In this document: in pieces, positions 8,872-18,199 of the stretch
Layout: each line of letters opens with the position of its first letter
Numbering within the stretch: the first letter of the stretch is position 1
DNA from: Sphingobacteriales bacterium
Lineage (GTDB): Bacteria; Bacteroidota; Bacteroidia; UKL13-3
Direction of reading: 5' to 3'
Assembly: GCA_021299635.1 (NCBI GenBank)
Contig: JAJTFA010000002.1
Location: 185,110-249,109, forward strand
DNA: 64,000 bases
Made by a program: the position numbers and the translations under genes
The notes under the pieces: model-generated
Seen by the model: only the letters and a program-made list of their open reading frames with translations
What the model was told of the DNA's origin: nothing
The model's database searches: none

Positions 8872-8959
8872 TTTTTTAATGTCCTATTTTTTAGCGTATG
8901 TGCAAGGGTTGTGGTTAACTATTTTTTATCAAGCAGGCCTTTACTTTAGTTTTGTTTGT

Positions 8960-10405
8960 ATGTCGCCATTGCTATTATTTTCCTTTATTGTCATTTACTT
9001 TCTTGTGCTTTTGGGTGTGGCATTTTACACATCCCGTAATTCCAATAACGAAACCTTTTTTATAGGGAACAAAAGCAGTAATTGGATGCTGGTTGCTTTT
9101 GGAATGATAGGCACATCGCTAAGCGGTGTTACTTTTATCTCTGTTCCCGGAACGGTAGGAGTAGCAGGCTTCAGCTACTTTCAGGTGGTGCTGGGGTATT
9201 TCCTCGGCTATCTGGCTGTAGCTTATGTGCTATTGCCTTTGTATTATAAGCTAAACCTTACTTCTATTTATCATTATCTCGACCATAGGTTTGGTAAGCG
9301 TAGCTATAAAATAGGAGCTTTATTTTTTATTATTTCCAGAACGATGGGTGCTACCCTGCGCCTATATTTGGTTATTAATGTAATGCAGCTCTTTATACTC
9401 GATCAATTGGGCGTGCCATTTATGGCCACCACGCTTATTATTCTTTTAATGATTCTTTTATACACTTTTAAGGGTGGCGTAAAAACAATTGTATGGACCG
9501 ATACGCTTCAAACATTTTTTATGTTGCTGGCTTTGGTGGTTTGTGTGGGTTATATCATACAAGACTTGGATTTAAGCCTTAGCAGTGCATGGACGCAATT
9601 GAGTGATTCCGGCTATACAGGAATATTCGGGATGAACGCAATGGATAAAAAATTCTTTTTGAAGCAAATTATAGGTGGGGCTTTTATTACCATAAGCATG
9701 ACGGGCCTTGATCAGGAAATGATGCAAAAAAATATCAGTGTGAAAACTCTGGGCGATTCTCAAAAAAATATGATCACCTTTAGCACTATCATGGTTCTGG
9801 TAAACTTCTTGTTTCTTTTTTTGGGCGGACTTTTATATTTGTATGCAAGTCATAACAGAATATCTGTAAGCGGAGATGATTTGTTTCCAACGATTGCCTT
9901 GCAATATTTGCCACCGGCTATTTCTATTATTTTCATCATTGGGCTCATTTCAGCATTATTTCCCTCAGCTGATGGTGCCATAACTGCCTTAACTTCTTCA
10001 TTCTGTATTGATATATTAGGTATTCAGCGCAATGAAAGATTAAGTGAAACTCAAAAATCAACCACCAGAAAAACAGTTCACTTAACATTTGCTGCCATAT
10101 TTGTTGCGTGTGTTTTTGTTTTTAAATTCATTAATAACAAATCTATTATTACTATTTTATTAGATGTTGCCGGATATACCTACGGCCCATTGCTGGGCTT
10201 ATTCGCATTTGGTATTTTAACCAAGCGTAGGCTTAACGATAAACTTGCGCCCGTAATTTGTTTACTGGCACCGGCAATTTGTTATGCATTACAAATAAAT
10301 GCGTCATCTGTTTTTGGTAATTATCAGATTGGTATTGAAATGCTGATTTTAAATGGTGCGATGACCTTTGGCGGGTTATGGATGGTAAGTGCAAAGCAAC
10401 AGTAG
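8960..10405 (+). CDS. Sodium:solute symporter (SSS family)
   Basis: From ATG 8960 the protein has 481 residues and about 13 hydrophobic segments typical of the SSS/LeuT-fold family. It opens with a transmembrane helix and the signature FFIGNKSSNWMLVAFGMIGTS (about residues 32-52), which contains the G-S-x-x-SG-type discontinuous helix (SLSGVTFISVPG). GGVKTIVWTD (about 172-181), TGLDQEMMQKN (about 247-257) and LFPSADGAITAL (about 341-352) are further family landmarks. It should couple sodium entry to uptake of an organic solute across the inner membrane; the substrate cannot be read from the sequence. The frame extends 40 codons upstream into the recR start, but those codons lack family features. 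Confidence 0.85.
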   Translation: MSPLLLFSFIVIYFLVLLGVAFYTSRNSNNETFFIGNKSSNWMLVAFGMIGTSLSGVTFISVPGTVGVAGFSYFQVVLGYFLGYLAVAYVLLPLYYKLNLTSIYHYLDHRFGKRSYKIGALFFIISRTMGATLRLYLVINVMQLFILDQLGVPFMATTLIILLMILLYTFKGGVKTIVWTDTLQTFFMLLALVVCVGYIIQDLDLSLSSAWTQLSDSGYTGIFGMNAMDKKFFLKQIIGGAFITISMTGLDQEMMQKNISVKTLGDSQKNMITFSTIMVLVNFLFLFLGGLLYLYASHNRISVSGDDLFPTIALQYLPPAISIIFIIGLISALFPSADGAITALTSSFCIDILGIQRNERLSETQKSTTRKTVHLTFAAIFVACVFVFKFINNKSIITILLDVAGYTYGPLLGLFAFGILTKRRLNDKLAPVICLLAPAICYALQINASSVFGNYQIGIEMLILNGAMTFGGLWMVSAKQQ

Positions 10406-10417
10406 AAAAATTTTGCT

Positions 10418-10990
10418 CTAAGGTTGCTTCATGAGTGCTGCACGCTGCAAAAAACGCATGGCATAACTGTTAACCCCATTAGCGCCATTTTTGGTTTTGG
10501 TATTTGATACCGGTTTGGATGGGCCTGATACAATTTCATAAAACAGTATCCCTTCTTTTATCTCATAGGTGCAGGATAAGATGCTTCCTTCTACATCGAA
10601 TAAGGCATATAGCTTTTCTCCCAATCTGTTCATATGAATCAGGATACCATCACCTTCATCTAGCATGTATTTTCCTTCTTCTTCACTTTGCAGGCGCATA
10701 GTGTAATCTTTAATCACGGGTTTTTCCGAAACATATGTTGTTTTCCAAAACCATAAACTATCTGATAGTTTTTTAATCTCCAAGTGCATCGGTACCCGCT
10801 GCACTTGTCTGCGCGACCCAACTATTTCAAGTTCGCCTTTCCAGTTGCCCTCGAAGGGCTGAAGGAATGAACTTTGTGCCTGACTGATAGTACCGAGAAG
10901 CAGCAATAATATCAGGATAAAAAATTTACCCGGAGCAGATAGAGCTGATGTTGCTGCTATCTTGTTAAGAAGCTTTGTCTTTGGATGCAT
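10418..10990 (-). CDS. Small exported protein of unknown function
   Basis: This 190-residue protein has a hydrophobic segment at about 24-37 followed by GTISQAQ, a plausible signal peptidase I site, so it should be periplasmic or outer-membrane associated. The mature part is rich in beta-strand-like stretches (GNWKGELEIVGSRRQVQ, GKYMLDEGDGILIHM) and recalls small lipocalin-like/DUF beta-barrel proteins, but I recognise no named family. I use the ATG at 10990; a TTG directly before it is less likely. The start lies inside the Mpo1-like gene (26-bp overlap), so translation is probably coupled to that gene. Confidence 0.65.
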   Translation of the reverse strand: MHPKTKLLNKIAATSALSAPGKFFILILLLLLGTISQAQSSFLQPFEGNWKGELEIVGSRRQVQRVPMHLEIKKLSDSLWFWKTTYVSEKPVIKDYTMRLQSEEEGKYMLDEGDGILIHMNRLGEKLYALFDVEGSILSCTYEIKEGILFYEIVSGPSKPVSNTKTKNGANGVNSYAMRFLQRAALMKQP

Positions 10991-11294
10991 CAATAAAACG
11001 TGTGCCGTTTAGTATTTCAAAATATAATTTAAAATCTGCCATCAGACTAAATAGGGGATATTGAAAAGTAGCAGGCTTATTTTTCTCAAAGTAGAAATGT
11101 CCTGCCCATGCAAAACCATATCCGCTTAGCGGACAAAAAATCAGCCAGAAAAAATCAGCCGACCACATGGCCACCAATAAAAAGTAAAAAAACAAGGAAG
11201 TGCCAATTACATGTAGTAATCTGCAATTTTTATTTTGGTGCTCCGCGAGGTAGTGCGGATAGAATTCGTTAAAATGTTCAAACCTATTTTTCAT
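10965..11294 (-). CDS. Mpo1-like (DUF962) membrane protein
   Basis: The 109-residue protein matches the DUF962/Mpo1-like family. It begins FNEFYPHYLAEHQNKNCRLLHVIGTSL (residues 8-34, with the conserved H14, H19 and H28), has two hydrophobic helices, then GYGFAWAGHFYFEKNKPATFQYP with H66. Yeast Mpo1 is an Fe-dependent dioxygenase that alpha-oxidises 2-hydroxy fatty acids in the ER; the bacterial members share the His residues, but their role is not established. It sits one base after the PAP2-like gene, both encoding membrane proteins with a possible lipid link. Confidence 0.8.
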   Translation of the reverse strand: MKNRFEHFNEFYPHYLAEHQNKNCRLLHVIGTSLFFYFLLVAMWSADFFWLIFCPLSGYGFAWAGHFYFEKNKPATFQYPLFSLMADFKLYFEILNGTRFIDASKDKAS

Positions 11295-11295
11295 G

Positions 11296-11898
11296 TTACA
11301 AAATAAAGTACATCAAACAAAAACCCAAGGCAAATCCTGAAAGCAATTGCTGCGGGGTGTGAGCATTCAGCCACAAACGTGCCGAAGCAGTAATGCCGGC
11401 AGCTAGAATAACAGGAATAAGAAACAGGCGCACATCTGCGCTTCCGGCTTGGGCAGCAGCGCTGATAACGGCTGTAAGCAAACCAAAGGAGGCCATATGG
11501 ATGCTTATTTTATTGAAGTGATTAATGACGAGCATTCCCACCACTACTGATGCTGATGCCAGCAGAAAAGCATTAATAAGTGCAGGTGAATGTAAGCGCT
11601 GAAACAAATAAAAATTAAGCAGATACATGGCTGCTGTAAGCATATATGGGCCCCTGCGCTCATCACCTGAATGAAGCATCACAGATTTAATCTGGCCAAA
11701 CCATTTCATAAAAAAAATATATACCACAGGTACTATGGCTGTGCTTGTAAACACAAAACCAAGATAAAATAAGCGAGCCGGTGCTGATAGTACATAGTCT
11801 AAGTAAGGGAAAAGCCGAATGAGCGCATAGAACGAAAGGAGGTTTACAAAAATGGGATGGAAGAGAATAGAAAGAAAGAGCGCAAACCTTGAATTCAT
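11296..11898 (-). CDS. PAP2-like integral membrane protein
   Basis: From ATG 11898 this is a 200-residue protein with about six hydrophobic segments. The C-terminal ARLWLNAHTPQQLLSGFALGF recalls the last PAP2 phosphatase motif (SR-x5-H-x3-D). His is kept, but the first Ser is Ala and the terminal Asp is Gln/Leu-like, and the first two PAP2 motifs are not obvious. It may therefore be a PAP2-fold relative without classical phosphatase activity. A longer TTG-started form (11934) is possible but adds only polar residues. It lies between metH (38 bp upstream) and the Mpo1-like gene (1 bp downstream). Confidence 0.6.
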   Translation of the reverse strand: MNSRFALFLSILFHPIFVNLLSFYALIRLFPYLDYVLSAPARLFYLGFVFTSTAIVPVVYIFFMKWFGQIKSVMLHSGDERRGPYMLTAAMYLLNFYLFQRLHSPALINAFLLASASVVVGMLVINHFNKISIHMASFGLLTAVISAAAQAGSADVRLFLIPVILAAGITASARLWLNAHTPQQLLSGFALGFCLMYFIL

Positions 11899-11936
11899 TT
11901 TTAATGCAGATATATGATTAGTTGCTATTTGCAAGG

Positions 11937-14603
11937 TTATGCGTCATAACCAAGGTTAGGAGCCAGCCACCTTTCAACCGTAGCTAAATCCATTCCTTTG
12001 CGTTTAGCATAATCTTCTACCTGATCTTTGCTGATTTTGCCTAAACCAAAATATTTGCTTTCCGGATGGGCAAAGTAGTAACCACTTACACTCGCAGCTG
12101 GATACATGGCAAAGTTTTCAGTAAGTTTAATATTTACTTTTTCTTCGGCCTGCAGCAAATTAAACAACAAACGTTTCTCGGTATGATCAGGACAGGCAGG
12201 ATAACCCGGTGCGGGCCTTATGCCGGTATAACTTTCTTTAATCAAGTCTTCATTACTCAGGGCTTCATCTTTTGCATAGCCCCAAAATTCCTTGCGCACA
12301 CGTTCATGCATTCTTTCTGCAAATGCCTCTGCTAATCTATCGGCCACGGCTTTAATCATGATGCTGTGGTAATCGTCATGGTCTTTCTCGTATTGCTCTA
12401 CGAGTTTTTCAATACCAATACCGGCTGTTACCGCAAATCCTCCCATGTAGTCATTTTCATCGGCTACAAAATCGGCTAAGCAATTGTAGGATTGTCCTTC
12501 TGCTTTTTCACTCTGCTGGCGAAGAAAATGAAATACCGCTTCACCATTTTCAGTTTGCAACACAACATCATCACCTGTTTTTTTAGCCGGCCAAAAACCA
12601 ATTACAGCTCTGGCTTTCAATAGTTTTTTTGCAATCACTTCATCCAGCATTTTATTGGCATCAGCAAATAATTTGCGTGCCTCGGTTCCGATAATTTCAT
12701 CATCCAATATTTTCGGATAACGTCCGGCCAGTTCCCAAGTCATAAAAAACGGAGTCCAGTCAATGTAAGCGCGTAAATCTTCGAGCGGGTAATCATCAAA
12801 AATTTGTATACCTGTAAATGTTGGTTTCACAATATTTTTTGTTGAAACTGAAATGGCTTTGCTGCGCGCTTTATCTATGCTTACAAAATTCTTTTCACGC
12901 TTACGGTTTTTATAATCTTCTCTAAACTGTGTGTACTCGTTTTTTAGTTGTTGTTGTACAACCGGCCTCTGCTCTTTGCTAATCAAGCTTTGAGCCATGG
13001 GCACGCTTTTACTGGCATCGAGCACATGCACCACAGGGCCGCTGTAATTGGGATCTATTTTAACGGCTGTGTGCACACGAGAGGTGGTAGCACCTCCAAT
13101 AAGCAGGGGTATATTCATTCCTAAACGTTCCATTTCCTTCGCTACATATACCATCTCATCCAGACTTGGGGTAATGAGTCCGCTTAGGCCAATTACATCT
13201 ACGTTTTCCTGTTTTGCTTTTTCAAGAATTTTATCGGCAGGAACCATCACACCCATGTCAATTATTTCAAAACTGTTACAAGCCAGCACCACACCAACAA
13301 TATTTTTTCCAATATCATGTACATCTCCTTTTACGGTTGCAAGCAATATTTTTCCCTGCCCACCGCCTTGCGCTGCTCCTGAAAGTCTTTTCTCTTCTTC
13401 TAGATAAGGCGTAAGGAAAGCAACAGCTTTTTTCATTACCCTCGCACTTTTAACGACCTGCGGCAAAAACATTTTACCCTGACCAAACAAATCACCTACC
13501 ACATTCATGCCGGCCATTAGCGGACCTTCAATTACATGCAGTGGTTTACCATATTTCTGCCGGGCTTCTTCCGTGTCAGTATCAATATAATCTATAATGC
13601 CTTTAACCAAAGCATGGCTCAATCTTTCTTCAACAGTAGCTTTGCGCCATTCTTCATCAACAACTTTTTCTTTACCTTTACCTTTTACCTTTTCGGCATA
13701 TTCAAGCAAGCGCTCTGTGGCATCATCCTTCCTGTCAAGCAGCACATCCTCCACATAAGTAAGCAACTCTTTATCTATCTCATCATACACCTCCAGCTGG
13801 CTTGGATTTACAATGCCCATATCCATACCATTTTTTATGGCATGATAAAGAAATGCAGAGTGCATGGCTTCACGCACCTTATCGTTGCCTCTGAAAGAAA
13901 AAGACACATTGCTTACGCCACCACTAATTTTTGCCCCCGGTAAATTTTCTTTAATCCATTTGGTTGCATTAAAAAAGTCGAGCGCGTTTTTTCTATGCTC
14001 ATCCATTCCTGTAGCTACAGGAAAAATATTGGGATCAAAAATGATATCTCCTGCGGGGAAGTGAACCTTTTGTGTTAAGATTTTATATGCACGCTCAGCT
14101 ATTTCAATACGTCTTTCATAATTATCGGCCTGTCCTTTTTCATCAAATAACATCACAATTACGGCAGCACCAAATCGCTTAATAGTTTTGGCTTCACGTA
14201 TAAATTCTTCTTCGCCTCCCTTGAGTGAGATGGAGTTAACTACACATTTACCCTGTACGCATTTTAATCCGGCTTCAATAATTTCCCATTTAGAGGAGTC
14301 AATCATTACAGGCACACGAGCAATATCAGGTTCTGACATAACCAGATTTAAAAAATGGGTCATTGCATCAGCGCCATCAATCATGCCTTCATCCATGTTC
14401 ACATCAATTATTTGCGCACCGCCCTGCACTTGTTCACGTGCAACTTCTAGGGCGTCTTCGTACTGCCCTTCTTTAATCAGGCGTAAAAACTTTTTTGAAC
14501 CGGTAACATTGGTTCGTTCACCAACATTAATAAAGTTGGAACCCTCAAAAATGGTGAGGGGCTCTAATCCGGAAAGGCGGAGTGTATAATCGGTTTTAGC
14601 CAT
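11937..14603 (-). CDS. metH: Cobalamin-dependent methionine synthase, folate/B12/activation part (MetH lacking the homocysteine domain)
   Basis: At 888 residues this corresponds to MetH without its N-terminal ~340-residue zinc homocysteine-binding domain. Order: pterin (methyltetrahydrofolate) domain (about 15-280; [12 protein letters not shown] at 28, [10 protein letters not shown] at 67), B12 cap and binding domain (about 320-550; DVHDIG with cobalt-ligating His429, SGLITPS, IGGATTS), and the SAM-dependent activation domain (about 570-888; [15 protein letters not shown] near 795). It methylates cob(I)alamin from methyl-tetrahydrofolate and should hand the methyl group to a separate homocysteine-methyltransferase subunit. 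Split MetH proteins are known in Bacteroidota, usually side by side. Here neither neighbour encodes the missing half. I see no cobalamin riboswitch in the 150 bp upstream. Confidence 0.93.
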   Translation of the reverse strand: MAKTDYTLRLSGLEPLTIFEGSNFINVGERTNVTGSKKFLRLIKEGQYEDALEVAREQVQGGAQIIDVNMDEGMIDGADAMTHFLNLVMSEPDIARVPVMIDSSKWEIIEAGLKCVQGKCVVNSISLKGGEEEFIREAKTIKRFGAAVIVMLFDEKGQADNYERRIEIAERAYKILTQKVHFPAGDIIFDPNIFPVATGMDEHRKNALDFFNATKWIKENLPGAKISGGVSNVSFSFRGNDKVREAMHSAFLYHAIKNGMDMGIVNPSQLEVYDEIDKELLTYVEDVLLDRKDDATERLLEYAEKVKGKGKEKVVDEEWRKATVEERLSHALVKGIIDYIDTDTEEARQKYGKPLHVIEGPLMAGMNVVGDLFGQGKMFLPQVVKSARVMKKAVAFLTPYLEEEKRLSGAAQGGGQGKILLATVKGDVHDIGKNIVGVVLACNSFEIIDMGVMVPADKILEKAKQENVDVIGLSGLITPSLDEMVYVAKEMERLGMNIPLLIGGATTSRVHTAVKIDPNYSGPVVHVLDASKSVPMAQSLISKEQRPVVQQQLKNEYTQFREDYKNRKREKNFVSIDKARSKAISVSTKNIVKPTFTGIQIFDDYPLEDLRAYIDWTPFFMTWELAGRYPKILDDEIIGTEARKLFADANKMLDEVIAKKLLKARAVIGFWPAKKTGDDVVLQTENGEAVFHFLRQQSEKAEGQSYNCLADFVADENDYMGGFAVTAGIGIEKLVEQYEKDHDDYHSIMIKAVADRLAEAFAERMHERVRKEFWGYAKDEALSNEDLIKESYTGIRPAPGYPACPDHTEKRLLFNLLQAEEKVNIKLTENFAMYPAASVSGYYFAHPESKYFGLGKISKDQVEDYAKRKGMDLATVERWLAPNLGYDA

Positions 14604-14753
14604 TAAGTACTATAAAAAACGCGGCAAGATAACAAATAGCGCTTAGAGTGCATAGCCTAAGGAATCTTATCTGATTTCTTCATTTTTAATGAAGAGAATG
14701 CCCCTCCTATAAGCTTGAAACAGCCAATTAACAGTCAATTGAATGAGTTATGG

Positions 14754-15788
14754 TTAGCGAATAACCCATTCTTGCCCATTACCTGTTTGGCTGTAGTGCA
14801 ATTTGCCTTCTGAAACCACCAAAGGAGAAGCAAAGTTATTGGTAAAAAGTCCGCCTGTGCCTAAGCCTTGAGGCATAGGATTATTTTTGGCAGATACCCA
14901 TTGGGCAATGATATTAAGGCCAATTGCAGATTCGAGTGCAGAGGTAGCCCACCAGCCTATTTGCATTTTTCTGGCTATGTTTATCCATTCATCGGCAGCG
15001 CGTAAACCACCGATAAGTGTGGGCTTGAGAATGAGATAATGGGGCCGAATTTTATTCAGGAGTTTTTCTCCAGCCTCATGTGAAAGGCCAATAAGCTCCT
15101 CATCCAATGCTATCGGTATTTGTGTTTTTTTAACCAACTCTTCAAGCAACTCTGCCTGGCCGGGTTTAACTGGCTGCTCAATCGAATGAATTTCAAAACG
15201 AGACAGGTCTTGTAGTTTTTCAGACACATCATCTTTAGAAAAGGCACCGTTGGCATCCAATCTTATTTCGCAAGTAAATGCGTTGAAACGTTTACGGAAC
15301 TTCTCAAGCATACGGCATTCTTCATCAAAATCTAGCGCGCCAACCTTAAACTTGATGCAATTAAAACCTGATTCTATTTTTTCAACCGCTTGATTAAGCA
15401 TAGCTTCTGCATCATCCATCCAAACCAAGCCATTAATGGCAATGGGTAAACCTTTATAGAAAGGATTCTTTCCATAACAAAAAGGAGCGTTATTTAACAA
15501 ACCCAGCTGAGCAGCCTCAAAGGCAAAGCGCAAGGAAGGTAAATCATCTATTGGCAGCATATTGGCAGGAAGACCATCGTTTAAAAGATTGCAGCAATTT
15601 TGTAACTGCGTTTCAAAGTTGCTGCAATCATCAACACTTAAACCTGGAAGGGGCGAGGCTTCACCATAAGCTGTTTTATTGTTTTTTTTTAGTGATACAA
15701 TCCATGCTGTGTGAGTTTGCATTTCGCCCCTTGAGGTGCGGGCAGGTTTCTTAAACTGCAATTGATGTTTAAAGTATTTTGCCTGCAT
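14754..15788 (-). CDS. menC: o-Succinylbenzoate synthase
   Basis: This enolase-superfamily protein of 344 residues shows the OSBS catalytic set: IKFK (Lys146, Lys148), metal ligands Asp178 (in RLDANGAF), Glu204 (SIEQP) and Asp229 (ALDEE), and Lys255 (LILKP). It dehydrates SHCHC to o-succinylbenzoate in menaquinone synthesis in the cytoplasm. The menA stop lies two bases upstream of the menC start, so the two are one translational unit. The other men genes (menF, D, B, E) are not in the window. Some OSBS enzymes also racemise N-acylamino acids; the menA linkage favours the menaquinone role. Confidence 0.92.
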   Translation of the reverse strand: MQAKYFKHQLQFKKPARTSRGEMQTHTAWIVSLKKNNKTAYGEASPLPGLSVDDCSNFETQLQNCCNLLNDGLPANMLPIDDLPSLRFAFEAAQLGLLNNAPFCYGKNPFYKGLPIAINGLVWMDDAEAMLNQAVEKIESGFNCIKFKVGALDFDEECRMLEKFRKRFNAFTCEIRLDANGAFSKDDVSEKLQDLSRFEIHSIEQPVKPGQAELLEELVKKTQIPIALDEELIGLSHEAGEKLLNKIRPHYLILKPTLIGGLRAADEWINIARKMQIGWWATSALESAIGLNIIAQWVSAKNNPMPQGLGTGGLFTNNFASPLVVSEGKLHYSQTGNGQEWVIR

Positions 15789-15790
15789 AT

Positions 15791-16747
15791 TTATTTTAAT
15801 AGCTGAATGGCTTGCACAAGCTGAAAAGCTTTGATAAGACCGAGTGAAAAATAAAAAGCGGCAGCTAGCAGGAGTGTTGCCACCGAAAGCTGTTTAAGAA
15901 ATCTGTTGTAAACTACAGATGGGGGTGTTTGCCATAGTTGATAAACATGTATGATTAATATAAATGCAGGAATAAGCATCAGCGCATGAGGCAGGTAAAA
16001 ATCAAATCGGAAATAGATAAGCCAGCAAATAGCAGAAGCCGCAAGCAACAGCAGATGGTATAGTTTTGCTGCGTGCTCTCCCCATATTACAGGCAAGGTA
16101 AATTTACCACTGTTTTTATCGTTCTCAATATCGCGTATGTTATTTACATTTAGTACGGCTGAGCAAAGTAATCCTATTGCAGTTGCAGGTAGCAGAATTG
16201 GCCAGTTATCTGCCCAGGTAAAGCGCATGCCAGAGTTTAGTAAAAACGTACCTATCACGGCAACCGGACCAAAGAATATAAACACAAAAATATCTCCTAA
16301 TCCTGCATAACCATATGCGTTTTTACCAATGGTGTATTTGATAGCTGAAGCAATGGCGGCCAAACCTAATGCAAAAAACGCAGCAAAGGCGTAATTGATT
16401 TGCCCATGAGTAGCTTGCCAGAGTAAAGTTGTTCCAAGGCAAAGACTAAGCAGTACAAAAAATATAACCATTCTAAGCATGGCTGCAGGCTTAATGATAC
16501 CGCTTTGCAGCGCACGCATATTACCAATGCGTTTATCATTATCGGTGCCTTTCATAAAATCTCCGTAATCGTTTGCCAGATTAGACAAAACCTGTAGACT
16601 TACTGCTGTAAGCCAACATAACAAGGTAATGGACCAATTGGCGCTGTAAAAGGTATCAGCTAAAGCCAGGCCTGTCAATACAGCTGCAGATGCCAGCGGG
16701 AGTGTTCTAAGCCTGAAAGCCGATATCCATGTTTTGATGAGTGCCAT
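15791..16747 (-). CDS. menA: 1,4-Dihydroxy-2-naphthoate polyprenyltransferase
   Basis: This UbiA-superfamily membrane prenyltransferase has 318 residues and about eight or nine helices. The two Asp-rich substrate/Mg motifs are NDYGDFMKGTD (residues 59-69, followed by NDKRIGN) and NNIRDIENDKNSGK (202-215). It joins a polyprenyl diphosphate to DHNA, giving demethylmenaquinone at the inner membrane. menC follows after two bases, and an EnvC-like gene precedes it by 27 bp, so all three may be cotranscribed. Menaquinone is the usual respiratory quinone of Bacteroidota. Confidence 0.93.
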   Translation of the reverse strand: MALIKTWISAFRLRTLPLASAAVLTGLALADTFYSANWSITLLCWLTAVSLQVLSNLANDYGDFMKGTDNDKRIGNMRALQSGIIKPAAMLRMVIFFVLLSLCLGTTLLWQATHGQINYAFAAFFALGLAAIASAIKYTIGKNAYGYAGLGDIFVFIFFGPVAVIGTFLLNSGMRFTWADNWPILLPATAIGLLCSAVLNVNNIRDIENDKNSGKFTLPVIWGEHAAKLYHLLLLAASAICWLIYFRFDFYLPHALMLIPAFILIIHVYQLWQTPPSVVYNRFLKQLSVATLLLAAAFYFSLGLIKAFQLVQAIQLLK

Positions 16748-16774
16748 GTGGGTGGCGAAAGTACAGAAAACAGA

Positions 16775-18058
16775 TTAGTTTTTGAGCCAAGTTTCCGGAT
16801 CGAGTTTTTGACTCATATTCCAAATTTCAAGATGCACTTCCGTTACATCTTCTTCTTCATTGGTAAGAACAGTGCCAATAGTATCCCGTGTATCTACTTC
16901 CTGCCCTTCTTTAACTAATACGCTTGATAATTTTGCATACGCAGTAAAATATTTACCATGACTGATAAGTACAATTTTACCCATGCCCGGAATAGAGAAA
17001 ATGGATTTAACCTTGCCTTTAAAAATGGCTCTGACACTTGCACCAGGCTGTGTTGAAATATCTACACCATTATTATTTATCACCACTCCTTTTATAGTAG
17101 GGTGTGCATGTGTGCCAAATTGCTCGGAAATATATCCCTTCTCCACGGGCCAGGGCAGGCTATTGCGGTTGCTTTCAAAATCATTGGATAGTTTAAGCGC
17201 CTCCGGTGTTAGGTACATCTCTTTTGATACAGTTTTAGGAGCTTCTTTCTTAACTGCGCCTGCCGTTTCCTCTTTTTTGCGTGCTTCCTCTTCTCGCTTG
17301 CGTGCCAGTTCTATTTCGCGGGCAATTAAATCGCCAATTGCTTTGTTTAATTTTCTGGCTGATTTTTCATTCTCTGCAAGAATTTTACGCAACTCGCCTT
17401 CACGCGCCTTGAGCTTAGCCAAAACCTGACTCTCTTCCTGCTTATCTTTTTCCAGTTCTTTCTTCTCTTCTTCTTTCAAGCCTAAAATGGCCATTTTCTC
17501 ATTTTTAATAGCAATCATTTTGGTAAGCTCTGCCACAATAAGTTGTTGGGTTTGCAAAATTACTTTTGCCTGATTTTTTCGGTAATCACTATATTGATTG
17601 AGGTATGAAATGCGCTTAAGTGCCTGATTGAAACTCTTGGCCGAAAATACAAACAGCATTTTATCGTATACGTTTCTTGTTTTATAAGAGGCTCTTATAC
17701 TTTTTGCATACTCTTCCTTGAGGCGAACCATATCTCTTTTTAGGGAATCAAGCACGGCCTGCTGTTCAAGTATTTGAATGGATACGGCCTGTAGTTGTTC
17801 TTGAACATTGTTGATTATTTTCTCGCGGGTCCGAATCTGATTGTTGATTGTTTTAAGCTGAGAAAGCGTGGTTTTTTGTCTGGTACGGGTTTCTTCCAGA
17901 ACCTTTTTAGTCTCCTTAATTTTATCGGTCAGTTCCTTACGCTTATTTTCCAGTTCCTTGCGCTGTTGTTGTATATTCTGAGCCAATGCAGGAAAACCCG
18001 CCAAAAGCAGCAACGCAAAAACAAGTGAGAACGTAATATGAAATCGAAATGGCCTCAA
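16775..18058 (-). CDS. EnvC-like murein hydrolase activator with degenerate LytM (M23) domain
   Basis: A 427-residue exported protein: signal peptide at 1-26 (ending PALAQ), a long charged coiled coil (about 28-270, Lys/Glu-rich), then a LytM/M23 domain (about 305-425). In active M23 peptidases zinc is bound by H-x3-D and H-x-H, with another His in the YAHLS segment. Here the first His position is Asn (NNNGVDIST), YAHLS is YAKLS, and only the last His (VHLEIW) remains, so zinc catalysis is unlikely. This is the EnvC/NlpD pattern, in which the protein activates a cell-wall amidase during division. The only usable start is TTG 18058; no ATG exists upstream before a stop, or downstream before the signal peptide. 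Confidence 0.82.
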   Translation of the reverse strand: MRPFRFHITFSLVFALLLLAGFPALAQNIQQQRKELENKRKELTDKIKETKKVLEETRTRQKTTLSQLKTINNQIRTREKIINNVQEQLQAVSIQILEQQAVLDSLKRDMVRLKEEYAKSIRASYKTRNVYDKMLFVFSAKSFNQALKRISYLNQYSDYRKNQAKVILQTQQLIVAELTKMIAIKNEKMAILGLKEEEKKELEKDKQEESQVLAKLKAREGELRKILAENEKSARKLNKAIGDLIAREIELARKREEEARKKEETAGAVKKEAPKTVSKEMYLTPEALKLSNDFESNRNSLPWPVEKGYISEQFGTHAHPTIKGVVINNNGVDISTQPGASVRAIFKGKVKSIFSIPGMGKIVLISHGKYFTAYAKLSSVLVKEGQEVDTRDTIGTVLTNEEEDVTEVHLEIWNMSQKLDPETWLKN

Positions 18059-18199
18059 GGCAAATAATTTATTTACCGCAAAGTTGCCTGCTCTAATAAT
18101 ATGATGCCTGTTTTTTTCTGCCGATATGTTGATAAGCTATATTTTACAGTTGATGAGAATACGGCTGGTAAACAATAGAAAAAACGCATGGAAAAGTGA

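Noticed and set aside
8840..8959. Longer start for the sodium:solute symporter
   Set aside because: The extra 40 codons overlap the recR start, lack family conservation, and a good ATG with the first membrane helix follows at 8960.
14604..14753. Cobalamin riboswitch or SAM-responsive leader before metH
   Set aside because: No B12-box-like sequence (GCCACTG) or SAM-type core is visible on the minus strand; only a weak AT hairpin near 14676-14694.
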